In this document: positions 35,364-44,904 of the stretch, piece after piece
Layout of the letters: the number at the start of each line of letters is the position of its first letter
Numbering within the stretch: position 1 is the stretch's first letter
Origin: Sanguibacter inulinus
Lineage (GTDB): Bacteria > Actinomycetota > Actinomycetes > Actinomycetales > Cellulomonadaceae
Reading direction: 5' to 3'
NCBI RefSeq assembly: GCF_013415325.1
Contig: NZ_JACBYE010000013.1
Location: 1 to 64,000, forward strand
DNA length: 64,000 bases
The notes under the pieces: generated by a model
Databases searched by the model: none
Seen by the model: only the letters and a program-made list of their open reading frames with translations
What the model was told of the DNA's origin: nothing
Position numbers and translations under genes: made by a program

Positions 35364-36278
35364 GTGACCGACCAGACCGAGGCCACAGTGCAGACCGTCT
35401 CGCCCGACCAGACGGCCCCGCACGACCCGCTCGCTCATCTGCTGTCCGTCCTCGACCTGCAGTACCTCGGGGCCGAGACCGGAGAAGACGTCTACTCCGG
35501 CGCGAGCGTGCACCAGCCCAACGGTCGTGTCTACGGAGGTCAGGTCCTCGCCCAGGCACTCCTCGCCGCCGGGGCGACCGTGGACCGCGGTCGTCTCCCC
35601 CACTCGCTGCACGGATACTTCCTGCGGGCCGGAGACATCCAGCAGCCCGTGGACTTCGCCGTCGAGCGCCTGCGGGACGGCCGCTCCTTCAGCGCCCGCC
35701 GGACGCACGCGTACCAGAGCGGCAGCGCGATCCTCTCGATGATCACCTCCTTCCAGGAGCTCCAGGAGGGCGTCGAGCACTCCTCCGCCATGCCTGACGT
35801 CCCGGCCCCCGACGAGGTCCGCTCCGCTCAGGAGGAGCTGGGCGCCATCGACCACCCTGTCGCGGACTTCTGGTCGCGGCAGAGCGCCTTCGACGTCCGT
35901 CACGTCGACGGCTCCCTGTACCTCGGCCCGCGCGGCGAGCAGACCGACCGTCAGTGCGTGTGGATGCGGGCCCGCGGAGAGGTCCCGGCCGACCAGCTGA
36001 TGCACCGCGCGCTCCTCATGTACGCGTGCGACCAGATCATGCTCGAGCCCGTCCTGCGCAAGGGTGGCAACAGCTGGATGACACCGGGCCTGAGCGTCGC
36101 GAGCCTGGACCACGCCATGTGGTGGCACCGCGACGTGCAGGTCGACGAGTGGTTGCTGTTCGTCCAGGGGTCACCCTCGGCCCAGGGTGGCCGAGGGCTC
36201 GGGACGGCCGAGGTGTTCACGCAGGAAGGTGTGCTCGTCGCGAGCGTGGCCCAGGAGGGCATGGTCCGCGTCCCGTAG
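35364..36278 (+). CDS. tesB: Acyl-CoA thioesterase II (TesB type)
   Basis: 304 residues, a double hot-dog protein. N-terminal half has GRVYGGQVLAQAL and LHGYFLRAGD; C-terminal half has SLDHAMWWHRD, giving the conserved Asp, followed by GLGTAEVFTQEG. Hydrolyses acyl-CoA to free acid and CoA. GTG 35364 with GGAG upstream, 9 bp after the globin gene, so they form an operon. Confidence 0.95.
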   Translation: MTDQTEATVQTVSPDQTAPHDPLAHLLSVLDLQYLGAETGEDVYSGASVHQPNGRVYGGQVLAQALLAAGATVDRGRLPHSLHGYFLRAGDIQQPVDFAVERLRDGRSFSARRTHAYQSGSAILSMITSFQELQEGVEHSSAMPDVPAPDEVRSAQEELGAIDHPVADFWSRQSAFDVRHVDGSLYLGPRGEQTDRQCVWMRARGEVPADQLMHRALLMYACDQIMLEPVLRKGGNSWMTPGLSVASLDHAMWWHRDVQVDEWLLFVQGSPSAQGGRGLGTAEVFTQEGVLVASVAQEGMVRVP

Positions 36279-36396
36279 GCTGCGCGGCGCTGGGGCCGGG
36301 TCACGCGCTGGCTCTTGCGCCGGGTCCCGCTCTGGCCCGGGCTCTGAACTGGTTCTGGGCGCGCACCCGCTCTGGCTCGGGTTGTGGTTCTGCACA

Positions 36397-36438
36397 GGCT
36401 CCGGCTCCGGCTCTGGCTCTGGCTCTGGCTCTGGCTCT
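36397..36438. repeat. (GGCTCY)7 tandem array
   Basis: Two GGCTCC units then five GGCTCT units. It is flanked on both sides by the same TCTGCACAGGCT sequence, so array plus flank looks like a duplicated segment. Between tesB and the topoisomerase gene, 38 bp before the latter's -10 element. Confidence 0.95.
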
Positions 36439-36475
36439 GCACAGGCTTCAGGATGCTGCGCCGCTCGCGCGGGGT

Positions 36476-36481
36476 CAGAAT
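36476..36481 (+). promoter_or_regulatory. Leaderless -10 element of the topoisomerase IB gene
   Basis: CAGAAT exactly 6 nt before ATG 36488; no ribosome-binding site. Confidence 0.5.
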
Positions 36482-36487
36482 CGTCCC

Positions 36488-37483
36488 ATGCCTCGCCTCC
36501 GCCGTGTCACCGTCTCCCAGCCTGGCATCTCCCGCCGGCGCAGCGGGAGCGGCTTCAGCTATGTCGACCCCTCGGGTCAGCGCGTCGAGGACCCCGAGGT
36601 GCTCGAGCGCTGCCGTGACCTCGTGGTGCCGCCAGCCTGGGAGCAGGTGTGGATCTGCCCGTACCCCAACGGGCACGTGCAGGCCTACGGGATCGACGCT
36701 GCCGGGCGCGGCCAGTACATCTACCACCCGCAGTGGCGCGAGCGCCGCGACAGGGCGAAGCACGACCACGCCCTCGAGGTCGGGTCGAGGCTCCCGGGGG
36801 CGCGGGGGCGGGTCACCCGCGACCTCCAGCTGCCCGGCATGCCGCGCGACAAGGCCCTCGCCGTCGTCTTCAGGCTGCTCGACGTCGGGCTCTTCCGCCT
36901 CGGCGGCGAGTCCTACGCCGCGAAGAACGACAGCCACGGCGTCTCGACCCTGCTGCGGTCCCACGTCACCGCCCGACGTGACGGGACGGTGCGGTTCCAG
37001 TTCCCGGCGAAGTCCGGCAAGGACCAGGACATCACGATCGAGGACCCCGACGTCCACGCGGCCGTCCGGACCTTCCTGCGTCGTCGCGACCCCTCCGACA
37101 GGTTGGTCGCCTGGCGCAAGCCCGGCAGCCCCGCGACGTGGCACACAGTCTCGTCTGCCGACGTCTCCGGCTACGTCAAAGAGCGCCTCGGCTCCGACGC
37201 GAGCGCGAAGGTGTTCAGGACCTGGCACGCCACCGTCCTCGCGGCCCAGCTGCTCGAGGCAGCCGGTCCCGCGCCCTCGTCCGACCGCAAGCGCAAGACT
37301 GTCGTCACCGGCGTGGTCCGCACAGTCGCGGGCGAGCTCGGGAACACCCCGACGGTCGCCCGCGCGTCCTACATCGACCCGCGCCTGTTCGACCTGTGGG
37401 AGCGTGGCTCGACCATCCCGCCGTGCAGCACCCGCTCGGCCGCCGAGGCTGCGGTGATCAGGCTCCTCGGCGACGGAAGCTGA
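36488..37483 (+). CDS. DNA topoisomerase IB (poxvirus/bacterial type)
   Basis: 331 residues. The N-terminal domain (SGFSYVDPSG..., IPPAWEQVWICP) and the catalytic domain with AKVFRTWHAT and the nucleophile Tyr, about residue 295, in ASYIDPRLF are present. It relaxes supercoils through a 3'-phosphotyrosine link. Most sequences have KDFRTW; here KVFRTW. The last 26 bp overlap the oppositely oriented thioesterase gene. Confidence 0.94.
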   Translation: MPRLRRVTVSQPGISRRRSGSGFSYVDPSGQRVEDPEVLERCRDLVVPPAWEQVWICPYPNGHVQAYGIDAAGRGQYIYHPQWRERRDRAKHDHALEVGSRLPGARGRVTRDLQLPGMPRDKALAVVFRLLDVGLFRLGGESYAAKNDSHGVSTLLRSHVTARRDGTVRFQFPAKSGKDQDITIEDPDVHAAVRTFLRRRDPSDRLVAWRKPGSPATWHTVSSADVSGYVKERLGSDASAKVFRTWHATVLAAQLLEAAGPAPSSDRKRKTVVTGVVRTVAGELGNTPTVARASYIDPRLFDLWERGSTIPPCSTRSAAEAAVIRLLGDGS

Positions 37484-37976
37484 CGGGCTCCCCGACGAAG
37501 GGCTCCCACGCAGCGCGCTCGTGAGGAGCGATGCGGCGCGGTGAACCCGTCGCGGCCGAGACGAGGACGATCGTGGTGACGGCCCGCGCGACGGGTCGTG
37601 CGGTCGACCCCGGGCCCGATCGCCCGGTCGGGCTCGCGTCGTCGTGCACCTCGTAGCAGACGTCGAGGCTCGCGCCGCCCATGTGCCCGATCCACATCTC
37701 GACCCGCACAGGTCGCCTGGCGAAGCCGAGCGGCCGCAGGTACTCGATCTCCTGACGGGCCACGAAGGTGTGGGAGGAGGCACCGGGACCAGAGTCGAGG
37801 ACCGCCGTGGGCCAGGCGTCGTGCGCGGCCGCCGGTGACGCCTCCTCTGCAGGATGCGCCCAGAAGGCCGTGATCCGCGCCTCTTCGAGGATGCGGAACA
37901 TCTCGACGTTGTTGACGTGGCCGTAGGCGTCGAGGTCGGACCACCTGAGCTGGACGGGGACGAAGAGACGAGTCAC
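37458..37976 (-). CDS. Acyl-CoA thioesterase (4HBT hot-dog family)
   Basis: 172 residues with the 4HBT signature RWSDLDAYGHVNN near the N-terminus, Asp being catalytic, and a later HTFVARQEIEYLRPL strand. It resembles a conserved actinobacterial thioesterase of the region (Rv2475c-like by synteny, from memory). The start is GTG 37976, with TGAACT 6 nt upstream, consistent with leaderless translation. Its 3' end overlaps the topoisomerase gene by 26 bp, convergent. Confidence 0.88.
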   Translation of the reverse strand: MTRLFVPVQLRWSDLDAYGHVNNVEMFRILEEARITAFWAHPAEEASPAAAHDAWPTAVLDSGPGASSHTFVARQEIEYLRPLGFARRPVRVEMWIGHMGGASLDVCYEVHDDASPTGRSGPGSTARPVARAVTTIVLVSAATGSPRRIAPHERAAWEPFVGEPVSFRRRGA

Positions 37977-38056
37977 CCGACAAGTTCAGCACACCTCGGG
38001 TGGGACCTCGCGACGCTGCCCAGCGCCAGCCGACCCCCGGACGGATGCTGGTCCGG

Positions 38057-39676
38057 TCAGCGGGCAGCGAGGGCCGCAGCCGCTCGGCACTCGTCCAGGA
38101 GGTGCCGCTGGGCCTCGACAGGCTCGACGACCGACAGGCTCGCGACCGCCGAGACCTGGACCCGCAGCCGCCGTTCTGCGCGCCTGGCCGCCCTGTTCGC
38201 GCCGATGTAGGACAGCAGACGTGCGATGAGAGCGAGGATCACGCCGAGCAGCAGCCCGACGACCACCAGCAGCGTCGGGATGGGGTATCCCTCGATGTCC
38301 GGCGAGCTCGCCACGGGCAGCTGGATGAAGGAGAGCACCGCCAGGCCCGCGAGCCAGAGCACCCCGACGAGCAGCACGGCCACCGCGGCCCACTGCACGG
38401 CCGACGCGACCGACCACCAGCGGGGACGCCGCTCACCGTCGAGCTCGGTCCGTGCGACAGCCTGGTCGAGGGCGTCGGGCAGCCCGTCGTCCCGGACGAG
38501 TGCGCGTGTGGCCAGCACCCACGGGCCCGGCGCTCCGGCCGAGGCACCGTCGACGTACTCCCGGACGGCTGTGTGGGTCTTGGCAGCCATCGCCGCGTCC
38601 ATGGGCGGCAGAGACGTGCGGCTCAGCTCGGTCCGCACGTCCCGGCGCAGCAGGTTGAGCCGCCGCAGAGGGTCGGAGCGCAACCGTCCGACCCACCGTG
38701 TCAACGGCCACCCCGTGGCAGCCCGGGCACGCAGCAAGGACGACGCACGGACCGCGTCGACCACCACGTCAGCACGTGCCGCGTGCAGCAGCGCCGTCGT
38801 CAGCTCGCCTCGCGCTGCGGCCCGGTTGCGCATCTCGCGCGCGGGGCCGCACTCCTGCGAGACACGCTCGGCAGCGGCCCGCACGTCGGCGAGCAGTCGA
38901 GAGGTCGCGGCCTCGCGGGCGGCTGCGGCCGAGGCAACGAGCGAGCGCAGCTCGCCCACGCCTTGTCCGGTGACAGCAGAGAGACCGATGACGGGGCACG
39001 ACCCGAGCCCGTCCTGGGCTGCGAGACGGCGCAGGTCCGCCAGGCACTGGAGCTGGTCGACGTGCGAGAGCCTGTCGATCTGGTTGAGCACCAGGACGAC
39101 GACGCCGGCATGACCGGCAAGTGGGCGCAGGTACTGCTCGTGGAGGACGGCGTCGGCGTACTTCTGCGGGTCGACCACCCAGACGAGCAGGTCGGCACGG
39201 TCCACGAGGAGGTCGGAGCGCACCCGGTGCTCGACGACCACGGAGTCGTGGTCTGGCAGGTCGAGGAGGACCAGACCCTGGTTGTCGGCTCCGGGCTCGA
39301 GGAAGGTCCGCAACGGGACGTCGAGCCAGTCGAGCAGCCGGGACGCCGCCTGCGCCCCCTGCGGGTCTGCCTCCCAGACTGCCGCCATCGCCCGCGAGGT
39401 GGTCGGCCGGCGGACCCCCGGGGTCGCCAGGTCGTGACCGGCGAGCACGTTGAAGATGGAGGACTTCCCCGAGCCCGTCGAGCCTGCCAGCGCGACGACA
39501 GTGTGGTCGACCGACTGGTCCAGCCTCGCACGGGCGTGTGCGGCGACCTGCTCACCGCGCTCGACCGTGGGCCCGTCGAGCCATCCGCGCCCGGCCTCGA
39601 GAGCACTCTCGAGCGCCTGGACCCGCAGGGTAAGCGCCTCGCTCCGGCGGCGGCCAGAGGTCGCGAGAGCCCGCAT
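38057..39676 (-). CDS. GTPase pair A, second gene (membrane-associated, dynamin/YfjP-like)
   Basis: 539 residues. G1 P-loop GSTGSGKSS at 65-73, switch Thr in RRPTT (91-93), G3 DLPDHDS at 139-145, G4 NQID at 198-201, so all guanine-recognition motifs are kept. A helical middle region is followed by two transmembrane helices (about 428-452 and 466-490) and a basic then helical tail. Its ATG overlaps the stop of the first gene by one base (TGATG), so translation is coupled and the two products are made together. It is closely related to the gene at 44905-46494 (same VDHT.VALAG and VDPQKYAD motifs). Function unknown; membrane remodelling is an inference from architecture. Confidence 0.85.
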   Translation of the reverse strand: MRALATSGRRRSEALTLRVQALESALEAGRGWLDGPTVERGEQVAAHARARLDQSVDHTVVALAGSTGSGKSSIFNVLAGHDLATPGVRRPTTSRAMAAVWEADPQGAQAASRLLDWLDVPLRTFLEPGADNQGLVLLDLPDHDSVVVEHRVRSDLLVDRADLLVWVVDPQKYADAVLHEQYLRPLAGHAGVVVLVLNQIDRLSHVDQLQCLADLRRLAAQDGLGSCPVIGLSAVTGQGVGELRSLVASAAAAREAATSRLLADVRAAAERVSQECGPAREMRNRAAARGELTTALLHAARADVVVDAVRASSLLRARAATGWPLTRWVGRLRSDPLRRLNLLRRDVRTELSRTSLPPMDAAMAAKTHTAVREYVDGASAGAPGPWVLATRALVRDDGLPDALDQAVARTELDGERRPRWWSVASAVQWAAVAVLLVGVLWLAGLAVLSFIQLPVASSPDIEGYPIPTLLVVVGLLLGVILALIARLLSYIGANRAARRAERRLRVQVSAVASLSVVEPVEAQRHLLDECRAAAALAAR

Positions 39677-42159
39677 CAGCGCGGACCTTCCCGGTCGTCT
39701 GGTGCTGGTGCTGGTGCTGGTGCTGGTGCTGGTGCTGGTGCTGGTGCTGGTGCTGGTGCTGGTGCTGGTGCTGGTGCTGGTGCTGGTGCTGGTGCTGGTG
39801 CTCGGAGAGTGTCGTCCCGTCGGGACGCGTCTGTGCGGTCGACGTCGCCTGATCGGGGCTGGACGACAGTCGGACCGCTGGCCTGTGAGCCTGCCTCTGG
39901 CCAGCCGCTCGGAGCCGGCGGGACCGCGGGCTGCCCGGCGTCCTGACGGTCCGCCCGACGGTGCCAGAACCTGCTGAGCATGCCGCGACGTGCGGGAGGC
40001 GACGGCGGTGGTGGTGGCACCGGAGCAGCGTACGGGCTCTCGACGATCTCGAGGTCGGCCCCACGCAGACGTCCGACCCGCACCCGCTCGTCCGCCTCGA
40101 GCGTCCCACCTGCGCCGGCGCTCGCGCCGACGACGTGGCCGCCCGTGACGGCTCCGTCGAGCGGCACCGTCGTCGGGTGCAACGACGGGGTCGCCCGACC
40201 GGCCCGTCCCTGGGCAGCGGCACGCTGGACGGCGTACGCCCTGGCCCTCAGCTCCGGGCCCGCACCTCGACCCAGGCCCTCTGTCGAGCTGGCCCGGGTC
40301 GTCGAGCTGGTTGGGTCCGTCGTGGTGTCACTCCCAGGGCGGGTGGTGGACCCTGACACCTGTCCAGCACCGTCCGACGTCCCGCCCTGACCGGTCGGCG
40401 TGCCGCTCTCCCCGGCACCGAAGGCCTCGTCGATCCGGGAGGTGAACCGTGCGGCCTCGGCGTCGAGGAGCGCACGGACGCGCCGGGTGAGCAACCCGTG
40501 CGCGTCGCGCGCGAGCGCACGCACGGCGTCGTCACCGAACACACCTTCGAGGAGACGCTGGGCGAGGAGCACCGACCCGCCTGCGATCCCGACCTCGGCG
40601 CCGGTGAGCCCTCCGGTCGAGGCGAAGACCACGATCATGAGTGCTGCGCCGATCCCGTTGACCCCGACGGCCAGGACCCGTGCCCGTCCGCGCTTGGAGG
40701 CGCCGCGCTCGGACACGAGGGCGAGCACGTCACCCTGCCAGCCGCGGACCTGCTCCGCGAGGTCCTGACGCAGCGCGCCCGAGGCCCTCGAGAGGTCGAG
40801 AGAGGGGCCCAGCGCGGCACCGGCGGTGTCGTCCTGCCACGCCGAGTAGGACCGTTCTGCCGCTCGGTCCGCGGCGTCGAAGACGATGGCCTCGAGGTTG
40901 CTGCTGATCGCGACCGCAACCTTGGGCGCGCTCCCTGGGCGGCCGCGGAAGAACCCGCTGACAGCGTCACGGACGCGGCCGATCCGCTCTTCGACCCCGC
41001 GCATGAACTCACCGGTCCCGACGAAGTCCTGCCAGCGTGAGAGCACCTCACCACGCAGCATGGACCCGTCGGAGGTCGACGTGCTGATCTCGCGCGCCGC
41101 CTCGTCGCATGCCCGCTCGACGGTCCGCCGCAGGGCAGAGGCCACGGCGTCCTGGGCGTCGGCAGCGTCGGCGAGCACGAGCGCCCGGCCGACGAGGTCG
41201 TCCACGACCCCGTCCCGGGTCGCGGCCACGACGGCGTCGCGGGCTGTCGCGTCGCTCCCGACAGCAGTCAGCCAGCGCGACACCGGCGCGACGAGGCTGA
41301 CGGGGAGCAGACCGTCCACGAGGGACGTCTCCCGGATCACGAAGACCGGGGCGTGACCGAGCCCGCGCGCGGCGAGCATCTCGCGGAGGTGGTCGGCGAC
41401 GACCTCCGCCCCGGGGTCGATCCTGTCGACGACGATCGCGACCTGCGCGCGTCGGGAGGCGCCCTCGTCGAGGAGCTCCCACGGGACGGCGTCGGCGTAG
41501 CGGGCGGCCGTGGTGACGAAGAGCCAGAGGTCGGCCGCGGCCAGCAGCTGAGCGGCGAGCTCTCGGTTGCCGGCGACGACCGAGTCGACGTCGGGGGCGT
41601 CGAGGATCGCGAGACCGCGCGGCAGCGCCTCGGACGGGACGAGGCGCAGAGAGCGCGAGGGCCTGTCGTCACCGTGCGGGCGACGGTCCGGGCTGCGACC
41701 GGGCCCCGACGCGCCGTGCGGGGGTGGGGGCGGCACGCTGGACGGGGTCCCGCCCGTCTCGCGAGCGAGGTGAGGGAAGATGCGGTCGCTCGTGAACCAC
41801 TCAGTGTCGAGCGGGTGGTGGACGAGGACCGGCGACCGGGTCGTCGGGCGCAGCGCTCCGGGTGCGGTGACCCGTTCTCCGAGGATCGAGTTGACGAGTG
41901 TCGACTTGCCGGCGCCTGTCGACCCGCCGACGACGACGAGCATCGGTGCGTCCTGCGACCTGAGCCGCGGGAGCAGATAGTCGTCGAGCTGGTCGAGGGC
42001 CTTGGTCCGCTCCGCCCGTGCCCTCGGAGCGGTGACCGTCTCGAGCGGGAAACCCGCCCTGTGGATCGCGGACCGCAGGTCCGTCAGAGACGACACCAGG
42101 TCGACGACGACACGATCGTCGTCGTCGACCTGGTCCGCGTGCGGCGATCCGTCTGTCAT
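39676..42159 (-). CDS. GTPase pair A, first gene (dynamin-like, with (Ala-Pro)17 tail)
   Basis: 827 residues from ATG 42159; CAGACT lies 6 nt upstream. P-loop GGSTGAGKS at 78-86, RPTT at 104-107, G3 DAPDVDS at 187-193. The canonical NKxD is not visible (VDRIDP near 244 may stand in). A Pro/Gly/Arg insert of about 45 residues lies between switch I and G3. Long helical middle, hydrophobic hairpin at about 495-540, then a low-complexity C-terminal third with PPPPPSPPARR and finally 17 Ala-Pro dipeptides encoded by a hexamer array. Related to the gene at 46496-48151 (QLDD.LLPRL, DLWLFVTTAARY), which lacks the insert and tail. First gene of pair A. Confidence 0.85.
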   Translation of the reverse strand: MTDGSPHADQVDDDDRVVVDLVSSLTDLRSAIHRAGFPLETVTAPRARAERTKALDQLDDYLLPRLRSQDAPMLVVVGGSTGAGKSTLVNSILGERVTAPGALRPTTRSPVLVHHPLDTEWFTSDRIFPHLARETGGTPSSVPPPPPHGASGPGRSPDRRPHGDDRPSRSLRLVPSEALPRGLAILDAPDVDSVVAGNRELAAQLLAAADLWLFVTTAARYADAVPWELLDEGASRRAQVAIVVDRIDPGAEVVADHLREMLAARGLGHAPVFVIRETSLVDGLLPVSLVAPVSRWLTAVGSDATARDAVVAATRDGVVDDLVGRALVLADAADAQDAVASALRRTVERACDEAAREISTSTSDGSMLRGEVLSRWQDFVGTGEFMRGVEERIGRVRDAVSGFFRGRPGSAPKVAVAISSNLEAIVFDAADRAAERSYSAWQDDTAGAALGPSLDLSRASGALRQDLAEQVRGWQGDVLALVSERGASKRGRARVLAVGVNGIGAALMIVVFASTGGLTGAEVGIAGGSVLLAQRLLEGVFGDDAVRALARDAHGLLTRRVRALLDAEAARFTSRIDEAFGAGESGTPTGQGGTSDGAGQVSGSTTRPGSDTTTDPTSSTTRASSTEGLGRGAGPELRARAYAVQRAAAQGRAGRATPSLHPTTVPLDGAVTGGHVVGASAGAGGTLEADERVRVGRLRGADLEIVESPYAAPVPPPPPSPPARRGMLSRFWHRRADRQDAGQPAVPPAPSGWPEAGSQASGPTVVQPRSGDVDRTDASRRDDTLRAPAPAPAPAPAPAPAPAPAPAPAPAPAPAPAPAPDDREGPR
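39701..39802. repeat. (GGTGCT)17 array coding for (Ala-Pro)17
   Basis: Seventeen perfect copies. On the minus strand the units are GCACCA codon pairs, giving an uninterrupted Ala-Pro tail near the C-terminus of the GTPase. Unit length 6 keeps the frame at any copy number, so the protein tail could vary in length without inactivation. There is no synonymous variation between copies, a sign of recent expansion. Confidence 0.98.
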
Positions 42160-42208
42160 GGATGCAGTCTGCCGGAGTTTCCCCTGGTCCACACCCGTGG
42201 CGGACAGA

Positions 42209-43891
<1,683 letters not shown>

Positions 43892-44068
43892 TGGCTCTCT
43901 GTCCGCCTCATGCTCGTCGGGCGCAGGAGCGGGTTCGCTCGCGCGCAGTTCTAGGGGATGCCCGCCGCTCGCCGCACGACCGCAGCCCCGACGACGACGC
44001 ACGACTGGTGCGAGATCGAGAGGAGACCACGGGGCCGAGCGACCCGGCGGGATGCTCGACCCCCCAGC

Positions 44069-44671
44069 CTACGCGCTCATGGCCGGGGCCGTCTCGGAGG
44101 GCTCCGACGCCGACCTGTCGACCTGCGCACGGCTCCCGTCGACGAGCCACGGGTCCTCCGCGGACGCGTCGAGGGGTGCGGCGTCGAGAGGTGCGGCATC
44201 GAGAGCGTCGAGAGGTGCGGTGAGGAGAGGGTCGAGCGGTGAGCCGCCGGACGGCGTCGAGGTGCTCGCCTCGGCGCCGGTCTGGTGGACGGCCTCTCCC
44301 CCGGTCTGGTGGACCGTGTGCCGGAACGTGGCCTGACCCCGGGTGAGGTCCGGGCCGAGCGCATCAGCCTCGATCACCAGCGTCGTCCGGGGCCCGTCGG
44401 GCGACTCCCACACCTCGGTCGACAGGGCACCGTGGACGACCACGGGGTCGGACCTCCGCAGGGACTCAGCGACGTTGACAGCAGCGCTGCGCCACGTCTT
44501 GACCGTGAACCAGGTCGTCGCGCCGTCGACCCAGCTCTCCTGGGACCTGTCGAAGTAGCGCTTCGTGCTGCCGAGACGGAACACCGTGAACGACGTGCCG
44601 TTCTGCGTGACGACGTGGCGTGGCTGGGTCCCGACCCAGCCGGAGACGGTGATCTTGCTGTCGATGCTCAT
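44069..44671 (-). CDS. Single-stranded DNA-binding protein-like (SSB2 type)
   Basis: 200 residues. One OB-fold (residues 1-110) with ITVSGWVGTQP, FRLGSTKRYFD and WFTVKTWRSAAVNVAESLRRSDPVVV. The tail lacks the acidic DDDIPF end that recruits partners in housekeeping SSB; it ends SETAPAMSA, and instead contains repeated LDAAPLDA and VHQTG segments. It is therefore an accessory SSB, syntenic with Rv2478c. Start ATG 44671 with GGAGGACC just upstream. Encoded upstream of ettA, between the two GTPase pairs. Confidence 0.88.
   Translation of the reverse strand: MSIDSKITVSGWVGTQPRHVVTQNGTSFTVFRLGSTKRYFDRSQESWVDGATTWFTVKTWRSAAVNVAESLRRSDPVVVHGALSTEVWESPDGPRTTLVIEADALGPDLTRGQATFRHTVHQTGGEAVHQTGAEASTSTPSGGSPLDPLLTAPLDALDAAPLDAAPLDASAEDPWLVDGSRAQVDRSASEPSETAPAMSA
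44163..44228. repeat. 15-bp repeats inside the ssb-like gene
   Basis: GTCGAGAGGTGCGGC-like units recur about four times with small changes; in the ssb-like reading frame they give repeated PLDA segments. The (CCGGTCTGGTGGAC) pair near 44277-44320 makes the VHQTG repeats. Confidence 0.6.
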
Positions 44672-44855
44672 AGGTCCTCCACGACTGCGGACGTCCTGGT
44701 CGGACGTCGAGAAGTCCGAGCATCGCGCGACCTGGTTGCGCCCGACGAGGAGTCTGCGGGGCACTGTGGACGACGGCTGTCTAGACGCCCCTGGGGACGA
44801 GCCACAAGCCCAGAGCAGGCACCGACGAGGGCACCGGTCCTCGAGCGTCCAGGCC

Positions 44856-44874
44856 CGTGGAGCACAGCTCCACG
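44856..44874 (-). terminator. Hairpin after GTPase pair B
   Basis: 8-bp perfect stem CGTGGAGC/GCTCCACG with a 3-nt loop, 31 bp beyond the stop at 44905. Short, no U-tract; weak terminator candidate. Confidence 0.4.
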
Positions 44875-44904
44875 ACGGCCTGACGACGAGATCTCGACGA
44901 GGAG

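Noticed and set aside
38057-42159. Pair A GTPases as EngA/Era-type ribosome-assembly GTPases
   Set aside because: They lack KH or S2 domains, are large, have transmembrane segments and DxPD rather than DTPG.
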